Shown here one piece after another: positions 22,667 to 31,786 of a stretch of 64,000 nucleotides of DNA (position 1 is the stretch's first letter; each line of letters begins with the position of its first letter). The notes beneath the pieces were generated by a model. That model saw only the letters and a program-made list of their open reading frames with translations, had not been told where the DNA came from and ran no database searches. The position numbers were made by a program, and so were the translations under genes. This stretch comes from Dermatophilus congolensis (lineage in GTDB: Bacteria; Actinomycetota; Actinomycetes; Actinomycetales; Dermatophilaceae), in contig NZ_LT906453.1 in the NCBI RefSeq assembly GCF_900187045.1, positions 2,046,001 through 2,110,000 of the forward strand, read 5' to 3'.

Positions 22667-24256
22667 GTGATCGATATCAATGTGAGTGTCCAGAGTGCCG
22701 CTGAGGCTGGCGTCGATGCTGTGGTGGTTTTCGCGACGAGTGTTTCTGGGCGGGCTGTGCTTGTTCCTGGTTCGCGGTTGCCGCAGGAGACGCAGGCCCA
22801 TGTGGAGTCGGTGTTGGAGGCTGTGGCTGCTTCGGGTAAGGCCGATTCTGTGACTGCTGTGGTGGGTGCCCCTGGTGTGGCTGCCAAGCTGATTGTGGTT
22901 GTGGGATTGGGTGCTGGTGTTCCGGAGAAGTTGGCGCCGGAGAAGTGGCGTCGGGCTGCTGGTGCTGCGGCGCGTCATTTGTCGGCTCACCGTCAGGTCG
23001 CGGTGGTTGCGCCTGTGGCTGATGAGGATGTCGTGGGTGCGCTGGCTGAGGGTGCGGCGTTGGGTTCGTACCGTTTTGTGGAGCACTTGTCTGCGAAGGT
23101 GCGGGAGCGTCGTGCGGCTAAGCAGGTGGGGCCGACGTCGGTGACGGTGTTGTTGGAGCAGTCGTCGGAGGAGCTCGCTGATGCTGTGGCGCGGGCGAGT
23201 GTGGTGGCTGCTTACCAGTGCTTGGCGCGGGATTTGGTCAACACGAGCCCGAACGTGTTGTACCCGGAAACGTTCGCTGATCGTGCAGTGGAGCTCGCTG
23301 GCGAGCACGACTCGTTGTCGGTGGAGGTTTTGGACGAATCTGCTCTGGTTGAGGGCGGTTTCGGTGGAATCGTGGGTGTGGGGCAGGGATCGGTGCACCC
23401 GCCGCGGATTGTGACGCTTTCTTACCGGCCTGAGGGCGCAACGACCACGGTGGCGTTGATTGGTAAGGGCATCACCTTCGATTCGGGTGGTTTGTGCATT
23501 AAGCCTGCCGACAGCATGGCGACGATGAAGTGCGACATGGGTGGCGCTGCGGCGGTGCTTGGCACGGTGTTGGCTGCTGCTGAGTTGGAGCTGCCGGTGG
23601 CTGTGACTGCGTACCTGTGCTTGGCCGAGAACATGCCTGGTGGGGCTGCGCAGCGTCCGGGTGATGTGGTGACCATGCGTGATGGTTCCACAGTGGAGAT
23701 CATCAACACAGATGCTGAGGGTCGTTTGGTGATGGCTGATGGGTTGGCTCTGGCTGTGGAGTCGGCTCCCGATGCGATTATCGATGTGGCTACTCTTACC
23801 GGTGCTGCCATGGTGGCGTTGGGATCGCGTACGGCTGCGATCATGGCCAATGATGATGATTTGCAGGTAGCGCTCACTGAGGCTGGTGGGTTTGCTGGTG
23901 AGGCTGTGTGGCCGATGCCGATTGCTGAAGAGATCCGGGCGACGTTGGATTCGGATGTGGCGGACTTTAAGCACATGGGTGGCCGTTTGGGTGGCGCTAT
24001 GTCTGCGGCGGCGTTCTTGCGTGAGTTTGTGCCTTCCGGTGGTGCTCATGGTGCCGGTGCGGCTGAGTCTGGTGATGGTCAGGTCACTGATGGTGCTGAG
24101 GCTGTGGCCGCGGATGACAAGAAGCACATTCCGTGGGGTCACATTGATATTGCTGGACCTGCTTTCAATGAGGCGAGTGCGTATGGATACACGGTTAAGG
24201 GCGGCACGGGATATGGCGTCCGCACATTGATCGCTTTCTTGGAAGGGCTTGAGTAA
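22667..24256 (+). CDS. pepA: Leucyl aminopeptidase (M17)
   Basis: Cytosolic hexameric di-zinc aminopeptidase. 529 residues with the metal and catalytic motifs IGKGITFDSGG (about 266) and NTDAEGRL (about 346). GTG at 22667 has GAGAGG 6 nt upstream and gives the expected N-terminus VIDINVSVQ; the frame is open further upstream without support. Between AAFLREFV and WGHIDIAGPAFN there is an insertion of roughly 33 residues, rich in Gly, Ala and acidic residues, where most M17 enzymes have only a few. Confidence 0.95.
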   Translation: MIDINVSVQSAAEAGVDAVVVFATSVSGRAVLVPGSRLPQETQAHVESVLEAVAASGKADSVTAVVGAPGVAAKLIVVVGLGAGVPEKLAPEKWRRAAGAAARHLSAHRQVAVVAPVADEDVVGALAEGAALGSYRFVEHLSAKVRERRAAKQVGPTSVTVLLEQSSEELADAVARASVVAAYQCLARDLVNTSPNVLYPETFADRAVELAGEHDSLSVEVLDESALVEGGFGGIVGVGQGSVHPPRIVTLSYRPEGATTTVALIGKGITFDSGGLCIKPADSMATMKCDMGGAAAVLGTVLAAAELELPVAVTAYLCLAENMPGGAAQRPGDVVTMRDGSTVEIINTDAEGRLVMADGLALAVESAPDAIIDVATLTGAAMVALGSRTAAIMANDDDLQVALTEAGGFAGEAVWPMPIAEEIRATLDSDVADFKHMGGRLGGAMSAAAFLREFVPSGGAHGAGAAESGDGQVTDGAEAVAADDKKHIPWGHIDIAGPAFNEASAYGYTVKGGTGYGVRTLIAFLEGLE

Positions 24257-24278
24257 CAGCGAAATCGGTCGATTCGGG

Positions 24279-24332
24279 GAGGAGTGATCTCCGGTTCTGG
24301 CTTTAGTGCCAGGAGTGGAGGGGTCACTCCTC
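24279..24332 (+). terminator. Hairpin between pepA and the acyltransferase gene
   Basis: Outer stem GAGGAGTGA (24279-24287) with TCACTCCTC (24324-24332) and an inner CTGGC/GCCAG pair. It likely ends or attenuates the pepA transcript before the next gene. Confidence 0.5.
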
Positions 24333-24384
24333 CTCGACGTACCGCGTGGTGCGTTCACCTCGAATTAGTGGAGGCACCTCCCTC

Positions 24385-26433
24385 GTGACCACGTTGCTCA
24401 ATAGCCCTGCTCAGCGCGGTACCCGCGCTGCCCGTCATACGCGGGTGGATTCTTTGGATGGGATTCGTGCGTTGGCGGTGATCGCGGTGATCGCTTATCA
24501 CGTGTCGCTACCGGGGGCTGATGGTGGTTTCCTCGGGGTGGATGTGTTTTTTGTGTTGTCGGGGTTTTTGATCACCACGTTGCTGATGCGGGAGCTAACT
24601 GGCACGGGGCGGATCGATTTGGGTGGGTTTTGGGTGCGGCGGGTGTTGCGGCTGCTTCCGGCTTCGGTGTTGTTGATTGTGACTGTGGTGGGGGTGTCTG
24701 CTTTTGTGGCTGCGCCGTTTCGGCGGGCTGATATTGGGGCAGATGCGTTGTGGTCGTTGTTGTATGTGGGGAATTGGCGGTTTATTGATGCCGCTGGGTA
24801 TTTCAGTAATGACGGCAGTACTTCACCTTTGCAGCATGTGTGGTCTTTGGCTGTGGAGGAGCAGTTTTATGTGGTGTGGCCGTTGTTGTTGGTGGTGTGT
24901 GTAGCGCCGTGGGTGCGGGCGTGTAGCCGTGTTGTCGGTGTTGAGGGTGGTCTTGATTCTGCGGCGCGTTCGGAGATCGCTGCGGTGCGGCGAGTGGCGG
25001 TGCGGCGTGGTGTTTTTGTGGTGGCGCTTGTGGTGGGGGCGGCTTCGGCGGTGTGGTTTGCGTGGCTGTATGACCCGCACACTGCTGAGCGTGCCTATAT
25101 GGGCACTGATACGCGGGTGTTTGCGCCGCTGGTGGGGGCGGCGGTGGCTGCGTGTATGCAGGTTCGTGGGGTGCAGTTGTTTGTGACGCGTCGGGCTCAG
25201 CCGTTGATGGCGTTGGGGTTGGTTGGGGTGGTGGCGGGGTTGTGTTTGTTGGGTGGCCAGCACAGTCCTCGCCCGGCGTATTTTTTGGGTGGTGGGGTTG
25301 TGTTTTCTGTGGTGGTGGCCGTTTTGGTGGCGGCCACGAGTGCGGCGGATCGGCGTGAGGGGCTCACGCTTGTGTTGGGGTCGACGCCGTTGGGGTGGAT
25401 TGGGCGGATTTCGTATGGCATGTATTTGTGGCATTGGCCGTTGGTGGTGTGGATCATCGGTGATCGGCAATGGAGTCCGGTGCGTGCGGCCGTGGTGGTG
25501 GTAGCGACGGTTGTGGTGGCTCAGTTGTCATACACGCTGGTGGAGGTGCCATTGCGTACGGGGCGGTTGCGTGCGGTGGCGCCGGTGCGGTTGCTTCCGG
25601 CTGCCGCTGGCGTGGTTGGGGTTGTCACTATGGTTCCGGCGGTTTTGGGTGGCACGGTGTGGAATCGGGTTATTCCTGCTGTTGCTGGACCTCAGGTGGG
25701 GGAAACGTCGTTGGTGTTGGTGGGCGATAGCGTCATTCAGCGTTTGTTGCCAGCTTTGGATGTTGAGGCCAGGCGGCGTGGGGTGACGGTGCTTAGTGGT
25801 GCCAGGGGTGGTTGTCCAGCGTTGTTGGTGAAGGCTACTGATGCCAATGGGGCGCCGTTGAGTGGCGGTAATTGTGCGGCGCAGGTGGGTGAGCGGCAGG
25901 CGAAGGCTGTCGATGAGGCTAAGGGGGGTGTGGTGGTGTGGTGGTCGCGGTATGAGATCGCGGATCGGGTGGGGGCTGATGGTCGTTTTTTGGGTGCGGG
26001 GTCTGCGGAGTTTTGGGATGCACAGATCGCGGATTTCCGTAAGTCTGTAGATGCGTTGACGGTGCGGGGTGCGCGGTTGGTTGTGGTGGAGATGGATCGT
26101 CCGGGGGTTGGGTTGGATAGTCGGTGTTCGCCGACGGATTGCCCTGAATTCCTTTCGCGGATGCGTAACCGTGATGAACTTCGCGTTGAGTGGAATTCTC
26201 GTTTGCGGGAGTATGCGGCATCTGATCCGCGAGTGAGCGTGATTCGTATGGACGATCTGTATTGCCGGAATGATGTGACTCCGTGTGATGACCATGCCCC
26301 TGCTCGCGCGTCAGCCAAGGATGTTTTCCCTTCTCCGGAAGGTTCTTTAACGCGACCGGATGGGGCACACTTCTCACCGGCAGCGGCTCCTGGGGTTGCT
26401 GCTGCGCTTCTTGACCGCGTCGGTGCTGGCTGA
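24385..26433 (+). CDS. Acyltransferase 3 / SGNH-like O-acyltransferase (OafA type)
   Basis: 682 residues. Residues 15-400 form a ten- or eleven-helix acyltransferase-3 domain with RVDSLDGIRALAV, FLGVDVFFVLSGFLIT, HVWSLAVEEQFYVVWPL and SYGMYLWHWPL. The extracytoplasmic C-terminus has VLVGDSVIQ (GDS block) and a late DGAHFSP, characteristic of the fused SGNH hydrolase-like domain. Such proteins O-acetylate peptidoglycan, teichoic acid or surface glycans; the substrate cannot be read from sequence. GTG 24385 has GTGGAGG 9-10 nt upstream. It lies between pepA and sucB, where many actinobacteria carry lpd. Codons are strongly G/T-ending. Confidence 0.9.
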   Translation: MTTLLNSPAQRGTRAARHTRVDSLDGIRALAVIAVIAYHVSLPGADGGFLGVDVFFVLSGFLITTLLMRELTGTGRIDLGGFWVRRVLRLLPASVLLIVTVVGVSAFVAAPFRRADIGADALWSLLYVGNWRFIDAAGYFSNDGSTSPLQHVWSLAVEEQFYVVWPLLLVVCVAPWVRACSRVVGVEGGLDSAARSEIAAVRRVAVRRGVFVVALVVGAASAVWFAWLYDPHTAERAYMGTDTRVFAPLVGAAVAACMQVRGVQLFVTRRAQPLMALGLVGVVAGLCLLGGQHSPRPAYFLGGGVVFSVVVAVLVAATSAADRREGLTLVLGSTPLGWIGRISYGMYLWHWPLVVWIIGDRQWSPVRAAVVVVATVVVAQLSYTLVEVPLRTGRLRAVAPVRLLPAAAGVVGVVTMVPAVLGGTVWNRVIPAVAGPQVGETSLVLVGDSVIQRLLPALDVEARRRGVTVLSGARGGCPALLVKATDANGAPLSGGNCAAQVGERQAKAVDEAKGGVVVWWSRYEIADRVGADGRFLGAGSAEFWDAQIADFRKSVDALTVRGARLVVVEMDRPGVGLDSRCSPTDCPEFLSRMRNRDELRVEWNSRLREYAASDPRVSVIRMDDLYCRNDVTPCDDHAPARASAKDVFPSPEGSLTRPDGAHFSPAAAPGVAAALLDRVGAG

Positions 26434-26558
26434 GGCCGCGGCTGTTGCGCGGTGGTTGAGGTACCGCTGGCCGCTGTGAGGTCGTCCTCATGGCACGTGT
26501 CCACTGACACATCGGCCTAGAGTGGTACTGAACAAACGACTACGGAGGGATCGCTTTC

Positions 26559-28205
26559 ATGTCCGATCGCGTCACAATGCCGGCTCTCGGTGAGTCTGTC
26601 ACCGAGGGCACCGTCACCCGCTGGCTCAAGAGCGTGGGCGACGAGGTGGCCGTTGACGAGCCGCTGCTCGAGGTTTCGACTGACAAGGTCGACACCGAGG
26701 TGCCGTCCCCGTTCAGCGGGACGCTTGTCGAGATTCTCGTCCCCGAGGACGAGACCGTTGAGATCGGTACCGATCTCGCCGTGATCGGCGACGCCTCCGA
26801 GGCGTCTTCGACCCCTGCTGAGGAGAGCGCACCTGAGCCGGTCGCTCCCGCCGAGGAAGCCGCCCCTGCTGAGGAGGCCGCTGCGGCTACTCCGGCTGGT
26901 GAGGTTTCTGGTGGGCAGGAAGTGAAGATGCCTGCACTGGGTGAGTCTGTCACCGAGGGCACTGTCACCCGCTGGCTCAAGGAAGAAGGCGAGGAAGTCG
27001 CCGTTGACGAGCCGCTGCTGGAGGTTTCGACCGACAAGGTTGACACCGAGGTGCCGTCCCCGTTCGCGGGCAAGCTGACCAAGATCCTTGCCGCAGAAGA
27101 CGAGTCCGTCGCGGTGGGTGGCGTGTTGGCGATCATCGGTGGCGAGGCCGCTGCTGCCGCCCCGGCGTCCACTCCGGCTGCTACGCCGGCTGAGGAAGCC
27201 CCAGCGCCTGTGAAGGAAGCCCCAGCTACCCCGGCGAAGGAAGCCGCTGCTGCACCGGCAGAATCGGCTGACTCTGGTGCTGCCGCCTACGTCACCCCGC
27301 TGGTGCGTAAGCTCGCCGCCCAGCACGGTGTGGACCTGTCTAAGGTCAAGGGTTCGGGTATCGGTGGCCGTATCCGTAAGCAGGATGTCCTTGAAGCCGC
27401 TAAGCCTGCTCCGGCCCCGCAGGCCCCGGCTGCTGCTGCCGCCGCTCCGGCTGCCGCTGCCGCGCCGGCTGCTGCTGCTCCTGAGGTGAAGGTCTCGGAA
27501 AAGCGCGGCACCCGCGAGAAGATGACCCGTCTGCGCAAGGTCATCGCTCAGCGCATGAACGAGTCGCTGCAGATTTCGGCTCAGCTGACCAGCGCTGTCG
27601 AGGTTGACATCACGCGGGTTGCGCAGCTGCGCGCGAAGAACAAGGACGCGTTCCTTGCTCGCGAGGGCGTCAAGCTGACCTACCTGCCGTTCATCTCGTT
27701 GGCCACGGTTGAGGCGCTCAAGCAGTTCCCTGAGCTGAACTGCCAGGTTGAGGGTGAAGAGATTGTCTACCCGGCGGCTGAGCACCTGGGTATCGCTGTA
27801 GACACCCCGCGTGGTTTGCTCGTGCCGGTCATCAAGGATGCTGGCGACCTGAACATCGCTGGTATTGCGCGCAAGATCTCTGACCTCGCTTCTCGTACCC
27901 GTGACAACAAGGTCACACCGGATGAGCTGGGTGGCGGCACGTTCACCATCACGAACATCGGTTCTAACGGTTCGATTATCGACACCCCGATCATCAACCA
28001 GCCGCAGGTTGGCATCTTGGGTACGGGTGCGATCGTTAAGCGCGCAGTTGTTGTCACTGACGAGCTCGGCAACGACAGCATCGCGATCCGTCACATGATG
28101 TTCTTGACGCTGACCTACGACCACCGTGTGGTTGATGGTGGCCTTGCTGGCCGCTTCTTGACCACGATCAAGAAGCGCCTCGAGGGTGGCGCCTTCGAGA
28201 TCTGA
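26559..28205 (+). CDS. sucB: 2-Oxoglutarate dehydrogenase E2 (dihydrolipoamide succinyltransferase)
   Basis: 548 residues of the actinobacterial two-lipoyl-domain type. Two lipoyl domains with near-identical [13 protein letters not shown] sites put the lipoylated lysines at 43 and about 159. Each is followed by an Ala/Pro/Glu-rich linker, then an E3/E1-binding segment ([16 protein letters not shown]) and the catalytic domain ending with [19 protein letters not shown] precedes the ATG. The lipB and lipA genes that make its cofactor follow. In actinobacteria this protein can serve pyruvate and 2-oxoglutarate dehydrogenases together, so dlaT is an equally valid name. Confidence 0.96.
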   Translation: MSDRVTMPALGESVTEGTVTRWLKSVGDEVAVDEPLLEVSTDKVDTEVPSPFSGTLVEILVPEDETVEIGTDLAVIGDASEASSTPAEESAPEPVAPAEEAAPAEEAAAATPAGEVSGGQEVKMPALGESVTEGTVTRWLKEEGEEVAVDEPLLEVSTDKVDTEVPSPFAGKLTKILAAEDESVAVGGVLAIIGGEAAAAAPASTPAATPAEEAPAPVKEAPATPAKEAAAAPAESADSGAAAYVTPLVRKLAAQHGVDLSKVKGSGIGGRIRKQDVLEAAKPAPAPQAPAAAAAAPAAAAAPAAAAPEVKVSEKRGTREKMTRLRKVIAQRMNESLQISAQLTSAVEVDITRVAQLRAKNKDAFLAREGVKLTYLPFISLATVEALKQFPELNCQVEGEEIVYPAAEHLGIAVDTPRGLLVPVIKDAGDLNIAGIARKISDLASRTRDNKVTPDELGGGTFTITNIGSNGSIIDTPIINQPQVGILGTGAIVKRAVVVTDELGNDSIAIRHMMFLTLTYDHRVVDGGLAGRFLTTIKKRLEGGAFEI

Positions 28206-28248
28206 GTTGTGGATGCCTGTCTGGGTGGCTAAGCCCAGATGGACATAG

Positions 28249-28291
28249 GTGAGGGGCTGTTTCCTTCTGATCGAAGGAAACAGCCCCTCAC
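28249..28291 (+). terminator. Terminator after sucB
   Basis: Perfect 19-bp stem (28249-28267 with 28273-28291) and a 5-nt TGATC loop, followed by a T-rich stretch. It separates sucB from lipB. Confidence 0.88.
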
Positions 28292-28367
28292 TGTTGTTGG
28301 GTTTTCTCACCTTGTGGGGAGATTTTCGGTGATTGGGCTGACTGCGCAGCTGGCCAGGTGGGACGTC

Positions 28368-28373
28368 TAGGCT
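28368..28373 (+). promoter_or_regulatory. Candidate -10 element for leaderless lipB
   Basis: TAGGCT ends 6 nt before the lipB ATG at 28380 and there is no Shine-Dalgarno sequence. This spacing is typical of leaderless actinobacterial mRNAs. No good -35 is seen. Confidence 0.35.
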
Positions 28374-28379
28374 GGTGTT

Positions 28380-29069
28380 ATGCGTTTCGAGCACGTGGGT
28401 TTGGCGCCTCATTTCGTCGACTATCAGGCCGGGTGGGACTATCAGCGTGAGGTGCACGCGAAAGTTGTGGCTGGTGAGCTCGAGGATACTGTGCTGCTGT
28501 TGGAGCACTCCCCCACCTATACGGCGGGTAAACGCACCCAGGACAAGGACCGCCCTAAAGACGGCACTCCTGTGATCGATGTGGACCGGGGCGGGAAAAT
28601 CACGTGGCATGGCCCGGGGCAGCTGGTGGGGTACCCGATTGTGCACTTGCCCAACCCGATTGATGTGGTGGCGCATGTGCGCCGTTTGGAGCAGGCAATC
28701 ATGAATGTCTGTGACCATTTCGGGGTGCCCACGATGCTCGTTGAGGGGCGTTCGGGCGTGTGGGTGGCTGCAGATGAGCGCGGACCGGAACGTAAGGTCG
28801 CCGCGATCGGTATTCGGGTTACGCGGGATGTGACGATGCATGGGTTCGCGATCAACGCGAACTGTGATTTGTCGTGGGCGCAGAACATCATTCCGTGTGG
28901 GCTTGATGATGCCGGGGCGACAAGTTTGTCTTTCGAGCTGGGGCGAGATGTCACGGTCACCGAGATCCTGCCAGTGGTGGAGCGTGAGATTTTCCAAGTG
29001 ATTTCGCCTTACACGAGCGTCGCGGAGCAGGCGCATCGGGCCGCGGATCGGGTATTGGGTTTGGGGTGA
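28380..29069 (+). CDS. lipB: Octanoyltransferase
   Basis: Moves octanoate from acyl carrier protein to lipoyl-domain lysines. 229 residues with GGKITWHGPGQLVGYPI, the catalytic Lys in RKVAAIGIRV and the catalytic Cys in NIIPCGLDD. It follows the sucB terminator and precedes lipA by 127 bp. Confidence 0.97.
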   Translation: MRFEHVGLAPHFVDYQAGWDYQREVHAKVVAGELEDTVLLLEHSPTYTAGKRTQDKDRPKDGTPVIDVDRGGKITWHGPGQLVGYPIVHLPNPIDVVAHVRRLEQAIMNVCDHFGVPTMLVEGRSGVWVAADERGPERKVAAIGIRVTRDVTMHGFAINANCDLSWAQNIIPCGLDDAGATSLSFELGRDVTVTEILPVVEREIFQVISPYTSVAEQAHRAADRVLGLG

Positions 29070-29196
29070 AGTGAACCACTGACCGCTGCGGCGGCGCTAC
29101 GCTCACCATGACCTGTCCTGTCCGGGCGCGCTATGATGCTCCCGCCCGGGCGTAGTCTGTTAGGACACATTCGTCGATGCCCTTGGAGACACTTTC

Positions 29197-30231
29197 GTGA
29201 CCGCAGCACCTGAAGGCCGTCGCCTCCTTCGCGTGGAAGCGCGTAACGCCACCACGCCGATCGAGCGCAAACCCGAATGGATCCGCACGACGGCCAAGAT
29301 GGGTGAACAATTCACCCAACTGCACGGCATGGTTAAACGAACCGGCCTGCACACCGTTTGCCAGGAGGCGGGGTGCCCCAACATTTACGAATGCTGGGAG
29401 GACCGGGAAGCCACATTCCTTATCGGCGGTGATATTTGCACCCGCCGCTGCGACTTCTGTGATATCGCCACTGGTCGCCCTCGCCCGATGGACCCGAGCG
29501 AGCCGCGCGCGGTAGCTGAGTCGATTAAGTCGATGAATCTGCGGTACGCCACGGTGACTGGTGTTGCCCGTGATGACCAGCCCGACGGGGCCGCGAAACT
29601 GTATGCGGACACCATCCGCGAAATCCACGCGTTGAACCCCAACACAGGCGTGGAGATCCTTCCCCCTGACTTCGGTGCGCAGCGTGAACTGGTGGAGCAG
29701 GTGTTTGAGGCTCGGCCGGAGGTCTTCGCACACAACCTGGAGACGGTGCCGCGCATTTTCAAGCGGATCCGTCCGGCGTTCCAGTACGACAAGTCGTTGC
29801 GGGTTATCACGATGGCCCACGAGTACGGCCTGGTCACCAAATCGAACCTGATTTTGGGGATGGGTGAGGAAGACCACGAGATCGAGCAGGCCATTCGTGA
29901 TCTCCACGAGGCTGGCTGCGACATCCTCACCATTACGCAGTACTTGCGCCCCTCTAAGCTGCACCACCCGATTGATCGTTGGGTCAAGCCGCAGGAGTTC
30001 GTGGCCTGGTCTGATTTTGCTAAGTCGATCGGTTTCGCTGGAGTGATGGCTGGCCCGTTGGTGCGCTCCAGCTACCGCGCTGGCCGCCTGTGGGTGCAGG
30101 CCATGCGTGAGGCTGGCCGTCCACTCCCGGAGAACCTAAGCCACCTCGGTGAGGGCTTGGATGAGCCCGCACGCCAAGAGGCCGTGTCGTTGGTGGAGAA
30201 GACAGCAGCCAAAGACAAGGCTGCTTGCTGA
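29197..30231 (+). CDS. lipA: Lipoyl synthase
   Basis: Radical SAM enzyme that inserts two sulfurs into octanoyl-lysine. 344 residues. The auxiliary cluster cysteines are C55, C60 and C66 ([12 protein letters not shown]) and the radical SAM cluster cysteines are C81, C85 and C88 (CTRRCDFC). The C-terminal RSSYRAG holds the Ser that binds the auxiliary cluster. GTG 29197 with TTGGAG upstream. Confidence 0.97.
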   Translation: MTAAPEGRRLLRVEARNATTPIERKPEWIRTTAKMGEQFTQLHGMVKRTGLHTVCQEAGCPNIYECWEDREATFLIGGDICTRRCDFCDIATGRPRPMDPSEPRAVAESIKSMNLRYATVTGVARDDQPDGAAKLYADTIREIHALNPNTGVEILPPDFGAQRELVEQVFEARPEVFAHNLETVPRIFKRIRPAFQYDKSLRVITMAHEYGLVTKSNLILGMGEEDHEIEQAIRDLHEAGCDILTITQYLRPSKLHHPIDRWVKPQEFVAWSDFAKSIGFAGVMAGPLVRSSYRAGRLWVQAMREAGRPLPENLSHLGEGLDEPARQEAVSLVEKTAAKDKAAC

Positions 30232-30249
30232 CAGCCTCTGACGTGGCAC

Positions 30250-30284
30250 GCGACCGATTCGGTAGGCTTCACCGGGTCGGTCGC
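30250..30284 (+). terminator. Terminator after lipA
   Basis: 14-bp stem (two G-T pairs) with a 7-nt loop, arms 30250-30263 and 30271-30284. Flanking CACGC and GCGTG extend it past a one-base bulge. Confidence 0.6.
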
Positions 30285-30375
30285 TGCGTGCATACGCCAG
30301 CACGTTACGGCCCTTAATAGACATCACTCTTTCTGCGGTTTCACCCTCATTCTTCGACGAGGAGCCCCACCGGAC

Positions 30376-31098
30376 ATGGCAACCAGCGAACGCGGCAACG
30401 ACAAGCCCAAAAAGAAACGGTTCAGCCAGCTCAAGCAGGTATTTGAGCTTGCTTCCCGTGAACGCCCGCGCATCCTGTGGGAGATGATCGGGATCATCGT
30501 CGGGATGGCGCTACTTGGCGCTGTGATCGGCGGATCTTTCGGGCACCCGATTTACGGCGGTTTCTTGGCCGTTTTGCTTGGCGTGTTGGCGGCGATGTGG
30601 CTGCTGAGCAAAACTGCTGAGCGGGCTGCGTATGCCTCCCTTGAAGGCCAACCGGGTGCTGGTGGGGCTTTGCTGCAAAGCGTGCGCGGCTGGGCAGTCG
30701 AGCAGGAGCCTGTCGCTATCGAGGGTGGCCGCAACCCCTCCATGCACGACGCAGCCCTGGTGTACCGCGCGGTTGGTCGCCCCGGTGTAGTTCTCGTGGC
30801 AGAGGGCCCTCGTGGGCGCGCCACCCGCCTGCTGGCTAATGAATCGAAGAAGACTGCCCGTTTGGTCCCGAACGTGCCGGTTCACACTTTCCGCCTGGGC
30901 CACGACGAGGGTGAGGACGCCACTCGCCCCACCATGTTGACCAAGCAGATGCGTAAACTTCCCAAAAATCTGACCAAGCACGAGGTCGGTGAAGTAGATC
31001 GGCGTTTGCATGCTCTTGGGCGTGTGAAGGCACCAATCCCCGCAGGGATCGACCCCACGAAGGCCCGCCAGATGGGTAAAGGGCAGCGCCGCCGCTGA
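30376..31098 (+). CDS. DUF4191 family membrane protein
   Basis: 240 residues. A basic N-terminus, two membrane helices at about 35-55 and 58-78, then a soluble domain with RGWAVEQEPVAIEGGRNP, VYRAVGRPGVVLVAEGP and a Lys-rich end. It matches the actinobacterial DUF4191 family (Rv2219 in M. tuberculosis), which always sits between lipA and glnA1. Function unknown. GAGGAG upstream of ATG. Confidence 0.9.
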   Translation: MATSERGNDKPKKKRFSQLKQVFELASRERPRILWEMIGIIVGMALLGAVIGGSFGHPIYGGFLAVLLGVLAAMWLLSKTAERAAYASLEGQPGAGGALLQSVRGWAVEQEPVAIEGGRNPSMHDAALVYRAVGRPGVVLVAEGPRGRATRLLANESKKTARLVPNVPVHTFRLGHDEGEDATRPTMLTKQMRKLPKNLTKHEVGEVDRRLHALGRVKAPIPAGIDPTKARQMGKGQRRR

Positions 31099-31122
31099 CC
31101 TTCACCGAAAGCTCTGCAATTC

Positions 31123-31164
31123 GTGTTGGGGCGTGCACACCACGTGGTGTGCACGCCCCAACAC
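31123..31164. terminator. 42-bp perfect palindrome between DUF4191 and RDD genes
   Basis: Two perfectly complementary 21-base arms (31123-31143, 31144-31164) with no spacer, between two convergent genes. As RNA it forms a very stable hairpin on either strand, hence a bidirectional terminator. Confidence 0.85.
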
Positions 31165-31185
31165 TTGTATGCGCTGCTGCGGGTT

Positions 31186-31644
31186 TCAGCGCCGAATAAT
31201 CACTGTCCCGGCCAAGAGATCATGCAGGCCCCGCCCATCGGTGTCATTGATGAACGGGGGAATCGCTAGACACAGCAATACCGCCCGAATCGTCCCGGCT
31301 TTCCATCCGACCCACCCCCGAGGCAGGCGCTCCACCCTGATCCCCAACAGACGATGACCGATAGTGGTCCCCACCGTGGAGACGAGCACGATATTCATGA
31401 CGCCCAGCACGAGCAGCGGTTTAAACGCATCAAGTCCGGGCGCATTTGGGGTGAACCCCAGCAGTCCCGCGGCGATGATCTGGCTGATGAAACCATCAAT
31501 CAAGATGGCCACAATCCTGCGCCCGATACCGGCCATCGAGCCGCTGCCCTCTTCAGGTAGGCCTAGACGTTCTCCCGGGTAGGCTCCCCCACCCACGCGC
31601 TGGGGGCCTTCCAGCCACGAGCCAATGTCTTCACGATTAACCAC
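31186..31644 (-). CDS. RDD family membrane protein
   Basis: 152 residues. RDD-domain segments GIGRRIVAILIDGFISQ, TVGTTIGHRLLGIRV and GRGLHDLLAGT with three hydrophobic stretches. It corresponds to the RDD gene that precedes glnA1 in mycobacteria (Rv2219A), though here it is on the opposite strand. Role unknown. GTG 31644 is used; internal Met37 is another possible start. Confidence 0.85.
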   Translation of the reverse strand: MVNREDIGSWLEGPQRVGGGAYPGERLGLPEEGSGSMAGIGRRIVAILIDGFISQIIAAGLLGFTPNAPGLDAFKPLLVLGVMNIVLVSTVGTTIGHRLLGIRVERLPRGWVGWKAGTIRAVLLCLAIPPFINDTDGRGLHDLLAGTVIIRR

Positions 31645-31674
31645 ACCACCAGCTTAGGGTGGATACGGCCCTGC

Positions 31675-31712
31675 GTAACGTGGCCGAAACAATCGGGTCA
31701 TTGCGGGGAAAC
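31675..31712 (+). promoter_or_regulatory. GlnR box of the glnA1 promoter
   Basis: GTAAC (31675-31679), 6 nt, GAAAC (31686-31690), 6 nt, GTCAT (31697-31701), 6 nt, GAAAC (31708-31712). This reproduces the GlnR consensus gTnAC-n6-GaAAC-n6-GtnAC-n6-GAAAC with one base off and exact spacing. It overlaps the predicted -35 element. Confidence 0.85.
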
Positions 31713-31728
31713 CGGCACCAACTAAGGT
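31701..31728 (+). promoter_or_regulatory. Candidate glnA1 promoter
   Basis: TTGCGG (31701-31706), 16 nt, TAAGGT (31723-31728). The start of transcription would fall near 31735, about 50 nt before the glnA1 GTG. The GlnR box overlaps the -35. Confidence 0.55.
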
Positions 31729-31786
31729 TCGAACCGAACGACCATCACGTCTCATGCAATGGGTGAGGCGACGACAGGAGGCTGGC

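Noticed and set aside
22019-24358. 779-codon open frame antisense to pepA and into its flanks
   Set aside because: Basic, low-complexity product rich in Arg, His and Ser with no family; it mirrors a real M17 gene on the other strand and results from the codon bias of that gene.
26517-29036. 839-codon open frame antisense to sucB and lipB
   Set aside because: Runs across two unambiguous genes and their terminator; product has no recognisable domain.
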